Of a stretch of DNA of 64,000 bases, positions 26,381 through 35,022 are shown one piece after another. The first letter of the stretch is position 1, and each line of letters opens with the position of its first letter. The stretch is taken from the NCBI RefSeq assembly GCF_000970325.1, contig NZ_CP009518.1, positions 1,426,001 through 1,490,000 of the forward strand, written 5' to 3'. The DNA comes from Methanococcoides methylutens MM1 (lineage in GTDB: Archaea > Halobacteriota > Methanosarcinia > Methanosarcinales > Methanosarcinaceae). The notes under the pieces are model-generated. The model searched no databases and was not told where the DNA came from. It was given only the letters and a program-made list of their open reading frames with translations. The translations under genes and the position numbers were made by a program.

Positions 26381-28044
26381 TTATAGTTGGGTCTGGACAA
26401 AATGCATCATTAGACACTCGTTTTGTTCCAAAAATACGCATGATTCAAGATCATGATGTACAAGAACAAATGGACTGGTTAGCAAGTACTTTATCCAAAA
26501 AACTGGAACTACAAAACAAATTCACTTCTAAAAAAGAATGTACCTATGTTTGTAATTTAATAGTTTCTGAATATCTTTCTAAAATAAAGGCAAAAATCTC
26601 TTTATTTTCTTGGCAAGATTTATTACATTATCTTATTACTTCAAATGAAGCAATATGTCATCAGAGAGCATATTCATATCTTACAACTCCAACAATACTC
26701 GAATGCTTCTCTGATATAGAATCACTCGTAAATAGCGAAATTAAAAATAATTTCTTGATAGATTCAACTGCTTTATCTATACGTACTCTAATTGAGATAA
26801 TTGCTGCTGAACCACCTACTGGCAAAAAGCAAATAAATTTTTGTGAAATGGATGAACTCATAGCGATATCTTCTCAATTAATTAACTGGGCTATGATTAG
26901 TGATTATATTCACCAGGATCTAACTAGATATAGTATATATGTTTTGAACTCAGGCAGAATAATTGCAGAAGCTGTTGATCATGATGATATTTTTCTTCCC
27001 TTCCAAAAATCAAGATTGAGAGAAATATATGAGTCTTCATCAATAAATTTTGAAAATCATTTTGTGGAAGATATTTCCGATTTTGATGACCGTATCAAAC
27101 CATATGAAATTCCTTTCAAGGCAGAATTTGGCTTATCATATTCAGAAATCATTAAATTAACAGCTTTTTTAATTGATTTGGGAATTGAAAGAGAAAGTTC
27201 TTCTCCAAATATGCCTCTTTCTGAACTTAAAACAAGAATTAAAGAGGAACTTAATTGGGATACAGAACTAATTGAAAAATCGATAGAGTTGTTTTCTCTG
27301 AAAAATCGTAAATGTTGGGAAACTCCTCCTCTTGGATTTAATCTGAATGATATTTTGCCATGGAAATATAATAGAAGACTTTCATATGTTAGAAGGCCAC
27401 TTATTATTGGACCAGAACCAATGGATGACCCACTTGTATTTTGGGGAATACGGCATGTCGAAGAAGCTGCAAGATACCTGATAAATTTAGTTTTTAGTGG
27501 TAGATATAAAGTAAATCACGAGAAGTGTTCAGAAGAGATTAAAAAATTGATTGGATCATCCATCAATAAAAGTGGAACTGATTTTACTCTTGAGGTTAAA
27601 AATTGGTTTGAAACAAATACTGATTTTAAGACTTATTCTGAGGTTCCAATTGGACCAAATGAAATATTTCATTCAGACGTGGATCTCGGGGATGTTGATG
27701 TTCTCGCAATTGATGATGTGAATTATCAAATTTATTTAATTGAATGCAAGTGTATAAATTTCGGAAGAAATGCTTATGAAGTGGCTAATGAAGTTGAACG
27801 GTTTTTAGGCAATAGCAAAAGTAAAAATGGTTGGATGGCTAAGCATCTCAAAAGAGATGAATGGGTAAAATCTAATCTTAATTCTATAATCCATGAATAC
27901 AAATTAGAAAACAAAACTTTTCAAGTGAATAGCATATTTATAATTTCATCAGATATTTTGACTAAATATATACATGATACACTTTTTCCAATAGTGTCTT
28001 TTTCACAATTACTTAGAGATGGGATCTCAGCTTTACAAAAATGA
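26381..28044 (+). CDS. PD-(D/E)XK nuclease part of the frameshifted large protein
   Basis: Open in the shifted frame from 26381; an internal ATG at 26440 could give a separate 534-residue protein. The first 380 residues are helical with no known motif. Near residues 418-437 (counted from 26440) GDVDVLAIDD, then YLIECKC, is a PD-(D/E)XK nuclease core with the metal-binding Asp and the E-x-K pair; EVANEVERFLG follows as the usual helix. The domain resembles restriction-type nucleases at the end of large defence proteins. A role in defence against foreign DNA is inferred from the nuclease, the base composition and the island setting only. Confidence 0.6.
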
Positions 28045-28072
28045 ACAAGTTCTAACTCATTTGATTCATGAA

Positions 28073-28168
28073 CTTCTGGAGCGCGGACCGAGGTTTTGAG
28101 CTTCGCTCAAAACCTCACTGACAGCAAAACGGAAAATCAAGAGCAGAATCAAAACAACAAACCCAAAG
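28073..28168. repeat. Dispersed hairpin repeat, copy C
   Basis: A perfect 12-bp stem GAGGTTTTGAGC (28090-28101) with GCTCAAAACCTC (28105-28116). Relative to copy B three bases have changed on both arms, keeping pairing. The tail matches copy B almost base for base. No tRNA remnant follows. Confidence 0.9.
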
Positions 28169-28369
28169 CTCTAATTTCGAAACTCATGCTCTGGCAAAGT
28201 TCGATGATTCAATAAAGGATACCAATCAATAGAGAAAATAGTTTGAGTATGACACCATATCAATAATTAGCTATTTATACAATTTGAATTGAATTGCTTT
28301 GCTTTGTTTCTATTATAATTATTTAATTTTAATTATAATCATATTTAGTAATTATAGATAGGTGATCAA

Positions 28370-30508
28370 TTGCACAACCAAAGTGATATTCATCATAAAA
28401 AAATGATTTCTGCAATATCTTTGATAATATTAATTGCAAGTTTTGTTTTAGTTATTAATTTTGGATACGATCTTGTTTATGGTACCGATCAGATACTAGA
28501 ATCATCAATTGATTCTGCACAACTTGAAGCACAGAATTCTGCGGAACAGATTTCTTCAACTTTGATTGTTCTTTCGGATATTTCTCAATCAATTGCTGCA
28601 GAACTAAGTTCAGGTGAATTGAAAGAAGAACATATTGAAGACAGACTTTTTGAAGACATTAATTCGAATCCGGAGATCTTTGGAGTAGGAGTGGCATACA
28701 AAAAGGGTGCCTATAAGAAATATGATGAAAGTTCACAAAATGATCTCCTCTATGCCCCAACCTATTCAAGAAAAAACGGAGATCCACAATTATTCCAGGC
28801 ATCTTACGATTATACTGTAAGATATAATGAAAGCGATAATGGGCCTAATACAGAATGGTATCACCGCGCATTGATCGAAGGTGGCGGATTTAATGATCCA
28901 TACTTCGGAAGTAGAAGTAACAAGTATATTATTGAGTATTCGATACCTTTCACAACTGCATATGCTGACCAGAAGGAATTATCCCCTGCAGGAGTTGTCT
29001 ATGCAAGCTATTCTCTCGAAGGAGTAAGGAACAATATAGCATCCCTGGAGTCCGGGAATACAGGGTACGGATTTATAGTCTCTAAGGATGGAAACGTTAT
29101 ATCCCACCCAATCAAAAATTATGTCGGTAAGAGCGTTGATGAGATCTCAGGAACTGATGAAGTCTTCAAAGAGCTCACAAGTAGCATTTCTCATGATACA
29201 ATAAATACTGTATATGAAGCTCAAAGTGGCAACAAATTATGGGTATTCTACGAAGAGATTCCTGGAACGGAATGGATCCTTGGCGTCGTTTTAAAGGATG
29301 AAGAAATCTCAAACCAAATGAGTCAGGAGCAATACAATAAAAAGATATATTTGTCACTGGCAATGGCGGTATTTTTAGCCTCCATTTCAATTATAGGTTT
29401 CACAAGAAATGGCATAACCTCACGATCCTTGTGGAAAATAGCGATCATAATCTCTGTTCTATGCCTTATTGAAATGGGATTTATTTGGAACCTTGCCATG
29501 ACAAAGCCAATTTCAGAAAATATGGATGATATTATCATATATGATGAATCGGGACTTGAAAGCTCTCTTGAAAAGATATATGTCTCTGAAATGGGAGATC
29601 TGAACAATGAATACGTAGATTCAGTGATCAAGGTTCCAACAGGAATATTTGTTCAATCGATCGAGTTCTCGACGGGAAATGATGTGATCATTACTGGTTA
29701 TGTATGGCAGAAGCATATAGAAGGAGTAAATGATGATCACGTACATGGAGTAATTTTCCCAGAGTCAGAATCTACTAGTATCGACAAAGCCTACGAAACA
29801 GAAGATGTTACAGGTTGGTACTTTACAACAACACTGAGAGAACAATTTGACTATATGACTTATCCTTTCGATGTGGAAAATGTCTGGATCAAATTATGGA
29901 GTGACAGTTTTGAGAACAATGTAATTCTTGTTCCTGATCTGGAATCATATGAGTCACTGGATCCTGAATCAAATCCGGGTCTCGAAAAGGACCTTGTTCT
30001 TGAAGGATGGGAAGCTAAGGAAAGCTATTTTTCATACAGGGTTAATGACTATGATAGTAATTTCGGAATTGATGGATATAACCATCAGGGCAATCCAGAC
30101 CTGTATTTCAATATGGAACTAAAAAGAGATGTGATAACGCCATTTATCACATATATGATTCCTTTGTTGTTGATAGCATTATTGATCTTCATTGCTCTTT
30201 TTACAGAGGTAAAAGTAGATACTGATCCATCAGAGATATTGAAATACAGTGCTTCATTGATGCTAATATTAATGGTAGCACATGTTTCTCTGCGTGATAG
30301 TCTCACAGCTTCAGGCATCATTTATATCGAGTATTTCTATATCATCATGTATTTGGTGGTGCTGGGCATTTCCCTAAATGCTCTCTTATTTGCTTCAGAC
30401 AAAAAAATACCGATAATAGATTACGAAAACAATATAATTGCAAAAATAATCTATTGGCCTGTTATTATGACATTGGTCTTAATGGTAACTATAAAAACAT
30501 TTTACTGA
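28370..30508 (+). CDS. Cache sensor fused to a pentameric ligand-gated ion channel-like domain
   Basis: 712 residues. A membrane helix at 12-32 is followed by an extracellular double-Cache region (about 40-315), with NTEWYHRAL and VVYASYSLEGV typical of dCache. Two helices (about 324-343 and 352-372) lead to a second extracellular beta domain (about 400-585) with YPFD at 498-501, the position of the loop hallmark of Cys-loop receptors, then RDVITPFITYMIPLL and three more helices, the 4-TM layout of pentameric channels. This suggests a ligand-gated channel with an extra sensor. Start is TTG 28370 behind GGTGATC, or ATG 28403. A Cache-only sensor with unrelated C-terminus is the alternative. 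Confidence 0.6.
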   Translation: MHNQSDIHHKKMISAISLIILIASFVLVINFGYDLVYGTDQILESSIDSAQLEAQNSAEQISSTLIVLSDISQSIAAELSSGELKEEHIEDRLFEDINSNPEIFGVGVAYKKGAYKKYDESSQNDLLYAPTYSRKNGDPQLFQASYDYTVRYNESDNGPNTEWYHRALIEGGGFNDPYFGSRSNKYIIEYSIPFTTAYADQKELSPAGVVYASYSLEGVRNNIASLESGNTGYGFIVSKDGNVISHPIKNYVGKSVDEISGTDEVFKELTSSISHDTINTVYEAQSGNKLWVFYEEIPGTEWILGVVLKDEEISNQMSQEQYNKKIYLSLAMAVFLASISIIGFTRNGITSRSLWKIAIIISVLCLIEMGFIWNLAMTKPISENMDDIIIYDESGLESSLEKIYVSEMGDLNNEYVDSVIKVPTGIFVQSIEFSTGNDVIITGYVWQKHIEGVNDDHVHGVIFPESESTSIDKAYETEDVTGWYFTTTLREQFDYMTYPFDVENVWIKLWSDSFENNVILVPDLESYESLDPESNPGLEKDLVLEGWEAKESYFSYRVNDYDSNFGIDGYNHQGNPDLYFNMELKRDVITPFITYMIPLLLIALLIFIALFTEVKVDTDPSEILKYSASLMLILMVAHVSLRDSLTASGIIYIEYFYIIMYLVVLGISLNALLFASDKKIPIIDYENNIIAKIIYWPVIMTLVLMVTIKTFY

Positions 30509-30527
30509 ATCATTCAATGATTCTAAA

Positions 30528-30562
30528 GATCAGTGTAGTTTCACTGATCATTTCTTTTTTTA
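30528..30562 (+). terminator. Intrinsic-type terminator
   Basis: GATCAGTG (30528-30535) pairs with CACTGATC (30542-30549), loop TAGTTT, followed by ATTTCTTTTTTTAT. It ends the transcript of the Cache/channel gene. Confidence 0.8.
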
Positions 30563-30713
30563 TAATTTAGACTATATCCATACATAGCACGCATTACATC
30601 AATTTCTTCCCCTAAATAATGTCCAATCATCTTATTGTGCCATCATCAATGAAAACGTTTAACTAATGTTCACTACAAACACAATTGCTGACGCACACAG
30701 AAACGGAGTATAT

Positions 30714-31079
30714 ATGACAGAAGTTACGAAAGTATTACTGCTTCTCAAGAACATGGTCTACGAAAGTACCAGCCCCATGGAAACCCTTAGGTTTGCGAAT
30801 TACTATTGCGGCAAAGGTCTTGATGTAGTGGTTATCATATTCGGCCCGATGGGCGTCATCCTTGGAAAAGCTGATAAATGCGGATCTCCTGCCTACGATG
30901 ACAAGATAAGGGAATGCATGGAACAGGGTGTACAGTTCAAGTGCTGCAAACTTGGAGCATCCATTATAGGAATGAAAGAGGAAGAGCTTATTCCTGGTAT
31001 TGAGCTTATCGAGTCGCATGAGATAGCAGAGATGCTTCTGGAATACTGTAGTGAAGGACAACTGATCGTTACGTTATGA
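30714..31079 (+). CDS. DsrE-like family protein
   Basis: A 121-residue protein from ATG 30714, which has GGAG five bases upstream; the frame is open further back but without a ribosome-binding site. The fold signature is KVLLLLKNMVYE, then VVVIIFGPMGVILGK, and GVQFKCCKLGASIIGM with the conserved Cys region of DsrE/DsrF proteins, which carry sulfur on a Cys. A role in sulfur relay is possible but unproven. A monocistronic gene between the channel-like gene and the integrase relic; it looks like native chromosome by codon use. Confidence 0.7.
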   Translation: MTEVTKVLLLLKNMVYESTSPMETLRFANYYCGKGLDVVVIIFGPMGVILGKADKCGSPAYDDKIRECMEQGVQFKCCKLGASIIGMKEEELIPGIELIESHEIAEMLLEYCSEGQLIVTL

Positions 31080-31218
31080 TATGATCAAAGGTGTGTTCTC
31101 AAACCTGAATTTTGCGTAAGGACGATTTCTTAATATTTAGTATTTCAAGTGTAAATGCCCATTTTTTGTATGTGTTCTATACCTCATATCTTATTCTTGC
31201 CTATGGTAATCGGAAAAC

Positions 31219-31587
31219 TTCAAGTTGAAGGACAAAGAGTTCCGTAGACTCCGGAATTTCTTCAACTACTGCGAGGATGAGGAGATTAATTATGTTGCCG
31301 GATACGGCATACAGAAATGAAGGCACTTCATCAAAATTCAAAGATCTGGAGTTGTCGAGGTATATGTCAATGACGACGAAATGAAGGAAGCCTATGATGC
31401 CTGTCTGGAAAACATTAAGGCAGTCTTCCATTTACTTGCACACTTTAGAAGCAGGCCAACATACCTCCATAAAATGCTCCAGAGCTTCGATGAGAAGAAA
31501 ATTATCCTAGATTGGGATCTTGCCTTACACCACAGCTTCTTTTTTAGAAGAAACAAAATTACCTTTGAGATACATGCATACAACTAA
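31219..31587 (+). pseudogene. Remnant of an SSV-type integrase
   Basis: The translation FKLKDKEFRRLRNFFNYCED continues colinear with the intact integrase at 33.35 kb (residues about 38-160), with a TGA in place of Trp after GYGIQK and with the catalytic Arg region changed (HFRSRPTYLH). Both ends are missing. It marks an earlier, now deleted element related to the one at 33.2-53.3 kb. Confidence 0.9.
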
Positions 31588-31599
31588 TTAATATCTAAA

Positions 31600-32592
31600 T
31601 CATTGATGTCTAACTTTATTTCCTAAAATAAACCCAAAGATTGCAATTAATAGTATCCCAAATATTCTTTGAATTATCATAATAATGTCAAATCCTAAAA
31701 ACATATTTGTTACTTCTTCGGTGCTCATAGCCACCATATTCTTTAGACTTATCATGATCGGATTGTAAAGATACGTGTCAGGCAATTCAATAGAATATAT
31801 GTAAGTAAGTAGTATATAGTAAAAAATTGCAAACAAAATAGTTATACTGATAAACGTACCCATTGTTTTATATAAACTTTCACCATACCCACATATAAAA
31901 TCAATAGAATAATTAGAAAATAAAGAATATATGTTTTTAATTTTGTGATAAAAAGAAGGAGCATTTTTACCTTTAAGTTTCAATTCATTTTTCAATTGTT
32001 CGCGTTCCATTTTTTTAGCTTGTAAATATGCCCAATTTGAATCACCGATATGACCTTTACTCAGCCAAAAACCACTTAGAAGTTCAAAAATAACCTTTGC
32101 ATCTGAGAATCTTTTATTTAAAGAGGCTTCCCAATCCCATTCAGTACCTTCGGGACGGCGACGATACCATTCTTCCAGAAAAGTTCTATAAAGCTCTTCA
32201 TTTTGCTGTAATATTTTATGATTTTTAAGATTACTTTTCCCTATAGTTGCCCCATCACGAATATCAGGTAAACCAGTATTAGATATACTACAGTTTATAA
32301 AAATATTCACTCCACTGAATAAAGCTCTATAAAAATCACAATACTCAATATTTGATGATTCAAATGTTGTACCACTTATCTTAGAATATTTGAAATTACA
32401 CCATGAAATTATAGCCTCACGAAATCTACAATTTATTAGTTTACAGTTTAAAAAACTAGTATGATTAAGGTTAGCTTTATCAAAATTACAGTTAATTAGA
32501 ATTGCATTATCAAAAATAATTTCATTAAGGTTAGCTTTTTTAAAGATAACATTTTTAATAACTTTGCTTTTTTGGTCCTTCTTAGAAAACAC
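31600..32592 (-). CDS. Pentapeptide-repeat protein with C-terminal pore-like membrane domain
   Basis: 330 residues. The first 110 form pentapeptide repeats with the A/C-N/D-L/F-x-x pattern (KANLNEIIFDNAILINCNF), a right-handed beta helix. A helical linker follows (EWYRRRPEGTEWDWEAS). The C-terminal third has one helix (FISITILFAIFYYILLTYIY), a re-entrant-like segment (MISLKNMVAMSTEEVTN) and a last helix with GILLIAIFGFILGN, the layout of two-helix ion channels without the K+ filter TVGYG. Such fusions occur in many prokaryotes, and the ligand is unknown. AT-rich and between integrase relics, so probably cargo. The start is GTG. Confidence 0.65.
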   Translation of the reverse strand: MFSKKDQKSKVIKNVIFKKANLNEIIFDNAILINCNFDKANLNHTSFLNCKLINCRFREAIISWCNFKYSKISGTTFESSNIEYCDFYRALFSGVNIFINCSISNTGLPDIRDGATIGKSNLKNHKILQQNEELYRTFLEEWYRRRPEGTEWDWEASLNKRFSDAKVIFELLSGFWLSKGHIGDSNWAYLQAKKMEREQLKNELKLKGKNAPSFYHKIKNIYSLFSNYSIDFICGYGESLYKTMGTFISITILFAIFYYILLTYIYSIELPDTYLYNPIMISLKNMVAMSTEEVTNMFLGFDIIMIIQRIFGILLIAIFGFILGNKVRHQ

Positions 32593-32854
32593 GATATATT
32601 GAATATTGTAACCTTCAAAATTACGTCCACTTATATCTATTTTAGAGCAATCTTTCTATTTATTCAATGAATTTGTTTTCATAACTTCCAATTTTCTGCC
32701 CCCGACTCCAATATAGTAATTACTCCATAAGTACTATAAAAAAATATAACAACATGATTTTTATAAATTAATAATGAAAATTAGGTTTCGTTTTCCTTCA
32801 TTCAAATATAGTACATCTCAAATACCACATCTTTTTTGTTCCCAATACTATTGA
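32593..32854. other. Gap upstream of the pentapeptide-repeat gene
   Basis: AT-rich, no gene seen. It should hold the leftward promoter of the pentapeptide-repeat gene and the lost 5' part of the AbrB-like relic. Confidence 0.4.
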
Positions 32855-33028
32855 TTAAACGGAAAAATAACATATAACCGAATAATTAACCTAGACGAAA
32901 ACCTGCAAGTTGTGCAACCTTCACATTCATCCCTCGAAACCCGCCTGGAAACCCTCGAAAACCAGATGAAATCATTGGAGAAATCGCTACAGACCACCGG
33001 CTCTTCCTCTCGAAAATCAAAAGAATAG
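32855..33028 (+). pseudogene. Truncated AbrB-like gene, 3' end only
   Basis: The frame reads NLDENLQVVQPS, then LETRLETLENQMKSLEKSLQ, and ends SRKSKE-TAG, matching the last 50 residues of the intact AbrB-like protein at 52.8-53.1 kb. The DNA-binding half is gone. The frame is in phase with the integrase downstream. Confidence 0.85.
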
Positions 33029-33095
33029 GATTGTGATGGGGGCGGTGAGATTCACAACCCAGATACCGCTTCTGAACCACAGCCCGAGCTTTCTC
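33029..33095. repeat. Decayed attachment site and hairpin repeat
   Basis: GGCGGTGAGATTCACAACCC (33040-33059) is a degenerate copy of the tRNA-Val T-arm region. AGATACCGCTTCTG (33061-33074) then corresponds to the start of the dispersed hairpin repeat. This is an older att scar wedged between the AbrB-like relic and the present left attachment site. Confidence 0.6.
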
Positions 33096-33246
33096 GCTTC
33101 GCTCAACACCTCACTGACAGCAGAACGGAAGTCTCAATTGTAGAATCAAAACAGCAAGCCCAAAGCTCTTCATTTCGAAACCCAAAAGAATAGAAGTGTG
33201 GTGGGCCCGGTGAGATTCGAACTCACGACCCCCGCCGTGTAAAGGC
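33096..33246. repeat. Left attachment site: 151-bp direct repeat
   Basis: Identical over 151 bp to 53116-53266. It contains the 3' half of tRNA-Val (33199-33246, minus-strand sense, up to the anticodon loop) plus 103 bp of hairpin-repeat tail. The crossover took place somewhere within it. Confidence 0.95.
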
Positions 33247-34087
33247 TTCCGATAGCGTTTTTGGACCAAATTGCAAACCAAAAAACCAAGAACAGTATGC
33301 AACTCTTAACGAATTTTGGGAAGGACACAAAGAAGAATTCAATTCATGGTTGGATCTACGAGACATCATACCCTCCACGAAACAGTCCTACAGAAGTGCT
33401 GTCCCAAGATTCTTCGAAAAATATGTAGTCTACAAGCCAAAGGATCTTCGAGCTTTCAAGTTGAAAGACAAGGAATCTCGTGGGCTCCGAAATTTCTTCA
33501 ATTACTGTGAAGACGAAGATATTGATTATGTTGTCGGATACAGCATCGAGAAATGGAGGCGCTTCATCAAAATTCGAAAATCGGGAGTAACGGAAGTATA
33601 TGTCACTAATGACGAAGTGAAGGAAGCCTATGATGCCTGTCCGGACGACATGAAGACCATCTTTCAATTACTCGCATACTCTGGAAGTAGACTCACACAT
33701 ATCCATAAAATGCTCCAGAGCTTCGATGAGAGGAAAATTATCGTAGATGGGGATGTTGCCTACTACCCCACAGCTTCCTTCTCAGAAGGGACGAAAAACA
33801 CCTTTGAGGTCTTTTTCCCCACCACCTTCATCCCCAAGCTCAAGAGCATCAGTAAAGTTTACTGCTATTTCACCTTCATGAAGAAAATTCGCCATGGAAG
33901 AGTATCTGCGAAGACCATTCGCAAATGGCATCTCAACATAATGATAAAGGAAGGAGTCACCGAAAGCCTTGCAGACTTCATCCAAGGACGGGCTTCCATG
34001 ACCGTCGGAAGTGCCCATTACCTCAACAAGGTTGAACAGGCGAAGAACGAATACAGAAGGATTATGAGGAAGCTCTCGATAGTTTAA
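33194..34087 (+). CDS. SSV-type tyrosine integrase, N-terminus cut off by integration
   Basis: The conserved body runs from TTG 33350 (245 residues): an N-terminal SAM-like domain (SYRSAVPRFFEKYVV, LRNFFNYCED), then LAYSGSRLTHIHKMLQS with the first catalytic Arg, a C-terminal domain with VSAKTIRKWHLNIM, and SAHYLNKVEQAKNEY with the Tyr. The frame is open upstream through the tRNA half to TAG 33191-33193 (K-C-G-G-P-G-E-I-R-T-H-D-P), as in SSV-type integrases whose gene spans attP. No ATG exists in that stretch. In the excised circle the frame would continue to ATG 53112 through one TAG, giving 331 residues, the normal length of SSV-type integrases. Confidence 0.85.
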   Translation, partial: KCGGPGEIRTHDPRRVKASDSVFGPNCKPKNQEQYATLNEFWEGHKEEFNSWLDLRDIIPSTKQSYRSAVPRFFEKYVVYKPKDLRAFKLKDKESRGLRNFFNYCEDEDIDYVVGYSIEKWRRFIKIRKSGVTEVYVTNDEVKEAYDACPDDMKTIFQLLAYSGSRLTHIHKMLQSFDERKIIVDGDVAYYPTASFSEGTKNTFEVFFPTTFIPKLKSISKVYCYFTFMKKIRHGRVSAKTIRKWHLNIMIKEGVTESLADFIQGRASMTVGSAHYLNKVEQAKNEYRRIMRKLSIV

Positions 34088-34088
34088 A

Positions 34089-34226
34089 ATGCTTATTGAA
34101 AGGTATGATGAAGTGAAGTCAAACACTTTCACCAAACTTACATACAGTTCATATAATATCACTCCACAAGTTAAAAAATATATAATGAACGACATTATGC
34201 TTGAAATTAAACAGATTAATATATAG
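34089..34226 (+). CDS. Possible 45-residue protein after the integrase
   Basis: ATG one base after the integrase stop, ending in TAG. The sequence MLIERYDEVKSNTFTKLTYS is ordinary in composition, but there is no family and only weak support from the spacing. Confidence 0.25.
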   Translation: MLIERYDEVKSNTFTKLTYSSYNITPQVKKYIMNDIMLEIKQINI

Positions 34227-34280
34227 GATCATCATTAAAGTGCACACACTTCTTAATATTTTAATTAAACACACCAAAAG

Positions 34281-35021
34281 GTGGCGAAAATTACAACCAT
34301 AATTTACGAAACGAAAGGAAGGGCAAGAGAATATTGCGAGCTCGCTGCAAATCTGTACCGGGGATGCGGACACGGATGTACATATTGCTATGCTCCATCG
34401 GCCACTTTCCGAAAACGAGAAGACTTTTGTAATGCCACCGTTCGCGACGATGTTCTGAAGAAGTTCAGGAAGGACGTTCTTGAGCTCGAGAAAGCTGGTG
34501 AAACCCGTCCGATTTTACTTTCATTCACAACTGATCCCTACCAACCATTGGATGCAGAAGAAGAGTTGACTCGGAAAGCAATTCGATTACTCCATAAACA
34601 CGGATTGAAGGTTGAGATCCTCACGAAAGGAGGAAAACTGTCTGAAAGGGATTTTGATCTCCTTTCAGCAAATCCGGAACTAAGTAGCTATGGCTCGACT
34701 CTTGTCTTCACAGATGAGACCATGCGGAAAGAAATAGAACCCAATGCTGCTCCCACAAATGAAAGGATTGAGTCCTTGAAGAAGGCCCACGAAATGGGTA
34801 TCCGTACATTTGTATCTCTCGAACCTGTGTGGGACCCCGTTCAAACACTGGAAATCATTGATCTAACCCATGAGTTCGTTGATCTCTTTAAAGTGGGAAA
34901 ACTGAATTACAACAAACAGCATAAGAATGTCGATTGGGTGCAGTTCAAGGAAGACGTCGTTCAGAAATTAGAGGAGTACGGGAACAAGTACTACCTAAAA
35001 CAATCATTACAAGACGTTTAA
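34281..35021 (+). CDS. Radical SAM protein of the spore-photolyase-like (SPL) type
   Basis: A 246-residue protein starting at GTG 34281. The radical SAM cluster motif is CGHGCTYCYAP near residue 30, followed by LLSFTTDPYQPLDAEEELT and VEILTKGGKL, typical of the SPL-like family, members of which repair DNA lesions or modify unknown targets. It meets the TcmP gene tail to tail with one base between them. Radical SAM proteins with three-Cys motifs and TcmP proteins are recurrent partners in prokaryotic accessory regions, so the two probably work together, though the reaction is not known. Confidence 0.8.
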   Translation: MAKITTIIYETKGRAREYCELAANLYRGCGHGCTYCYAPSATFRKREDFCNATVRDDVLKKFRKDVLELEKAGETRPILLSFTTDPYQPLDAEEELTRKAIRLLHKHGLKVEILTKGGKLSERDFDLLSANPELSSYGSTLVFTDETMRKEIEPNAAPTNERIESLKKAHEMGIRTFVSLEPVWDPVQTLEIIDLTHEFVDLFKVGKLNYNKQHKNVDWVQFKEDVVQKLEEYGNKYYLKQSLQDV

Positions 35022-35022
35022 A

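Larger units (their letters stand above)
31219..33246. mobile_element. Relic of an earlier related integrated element
   Basis: The order integrase remnant, cargo, AbrB-like gene end, tRNA-Val 3' piece is that of the intact element to the right (integrase at left, AbrB-like gene and tRNA at right), shortened to 2 kb. Two generations of the same element family appear to have used this site in tandem. Confidence 0.6.
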
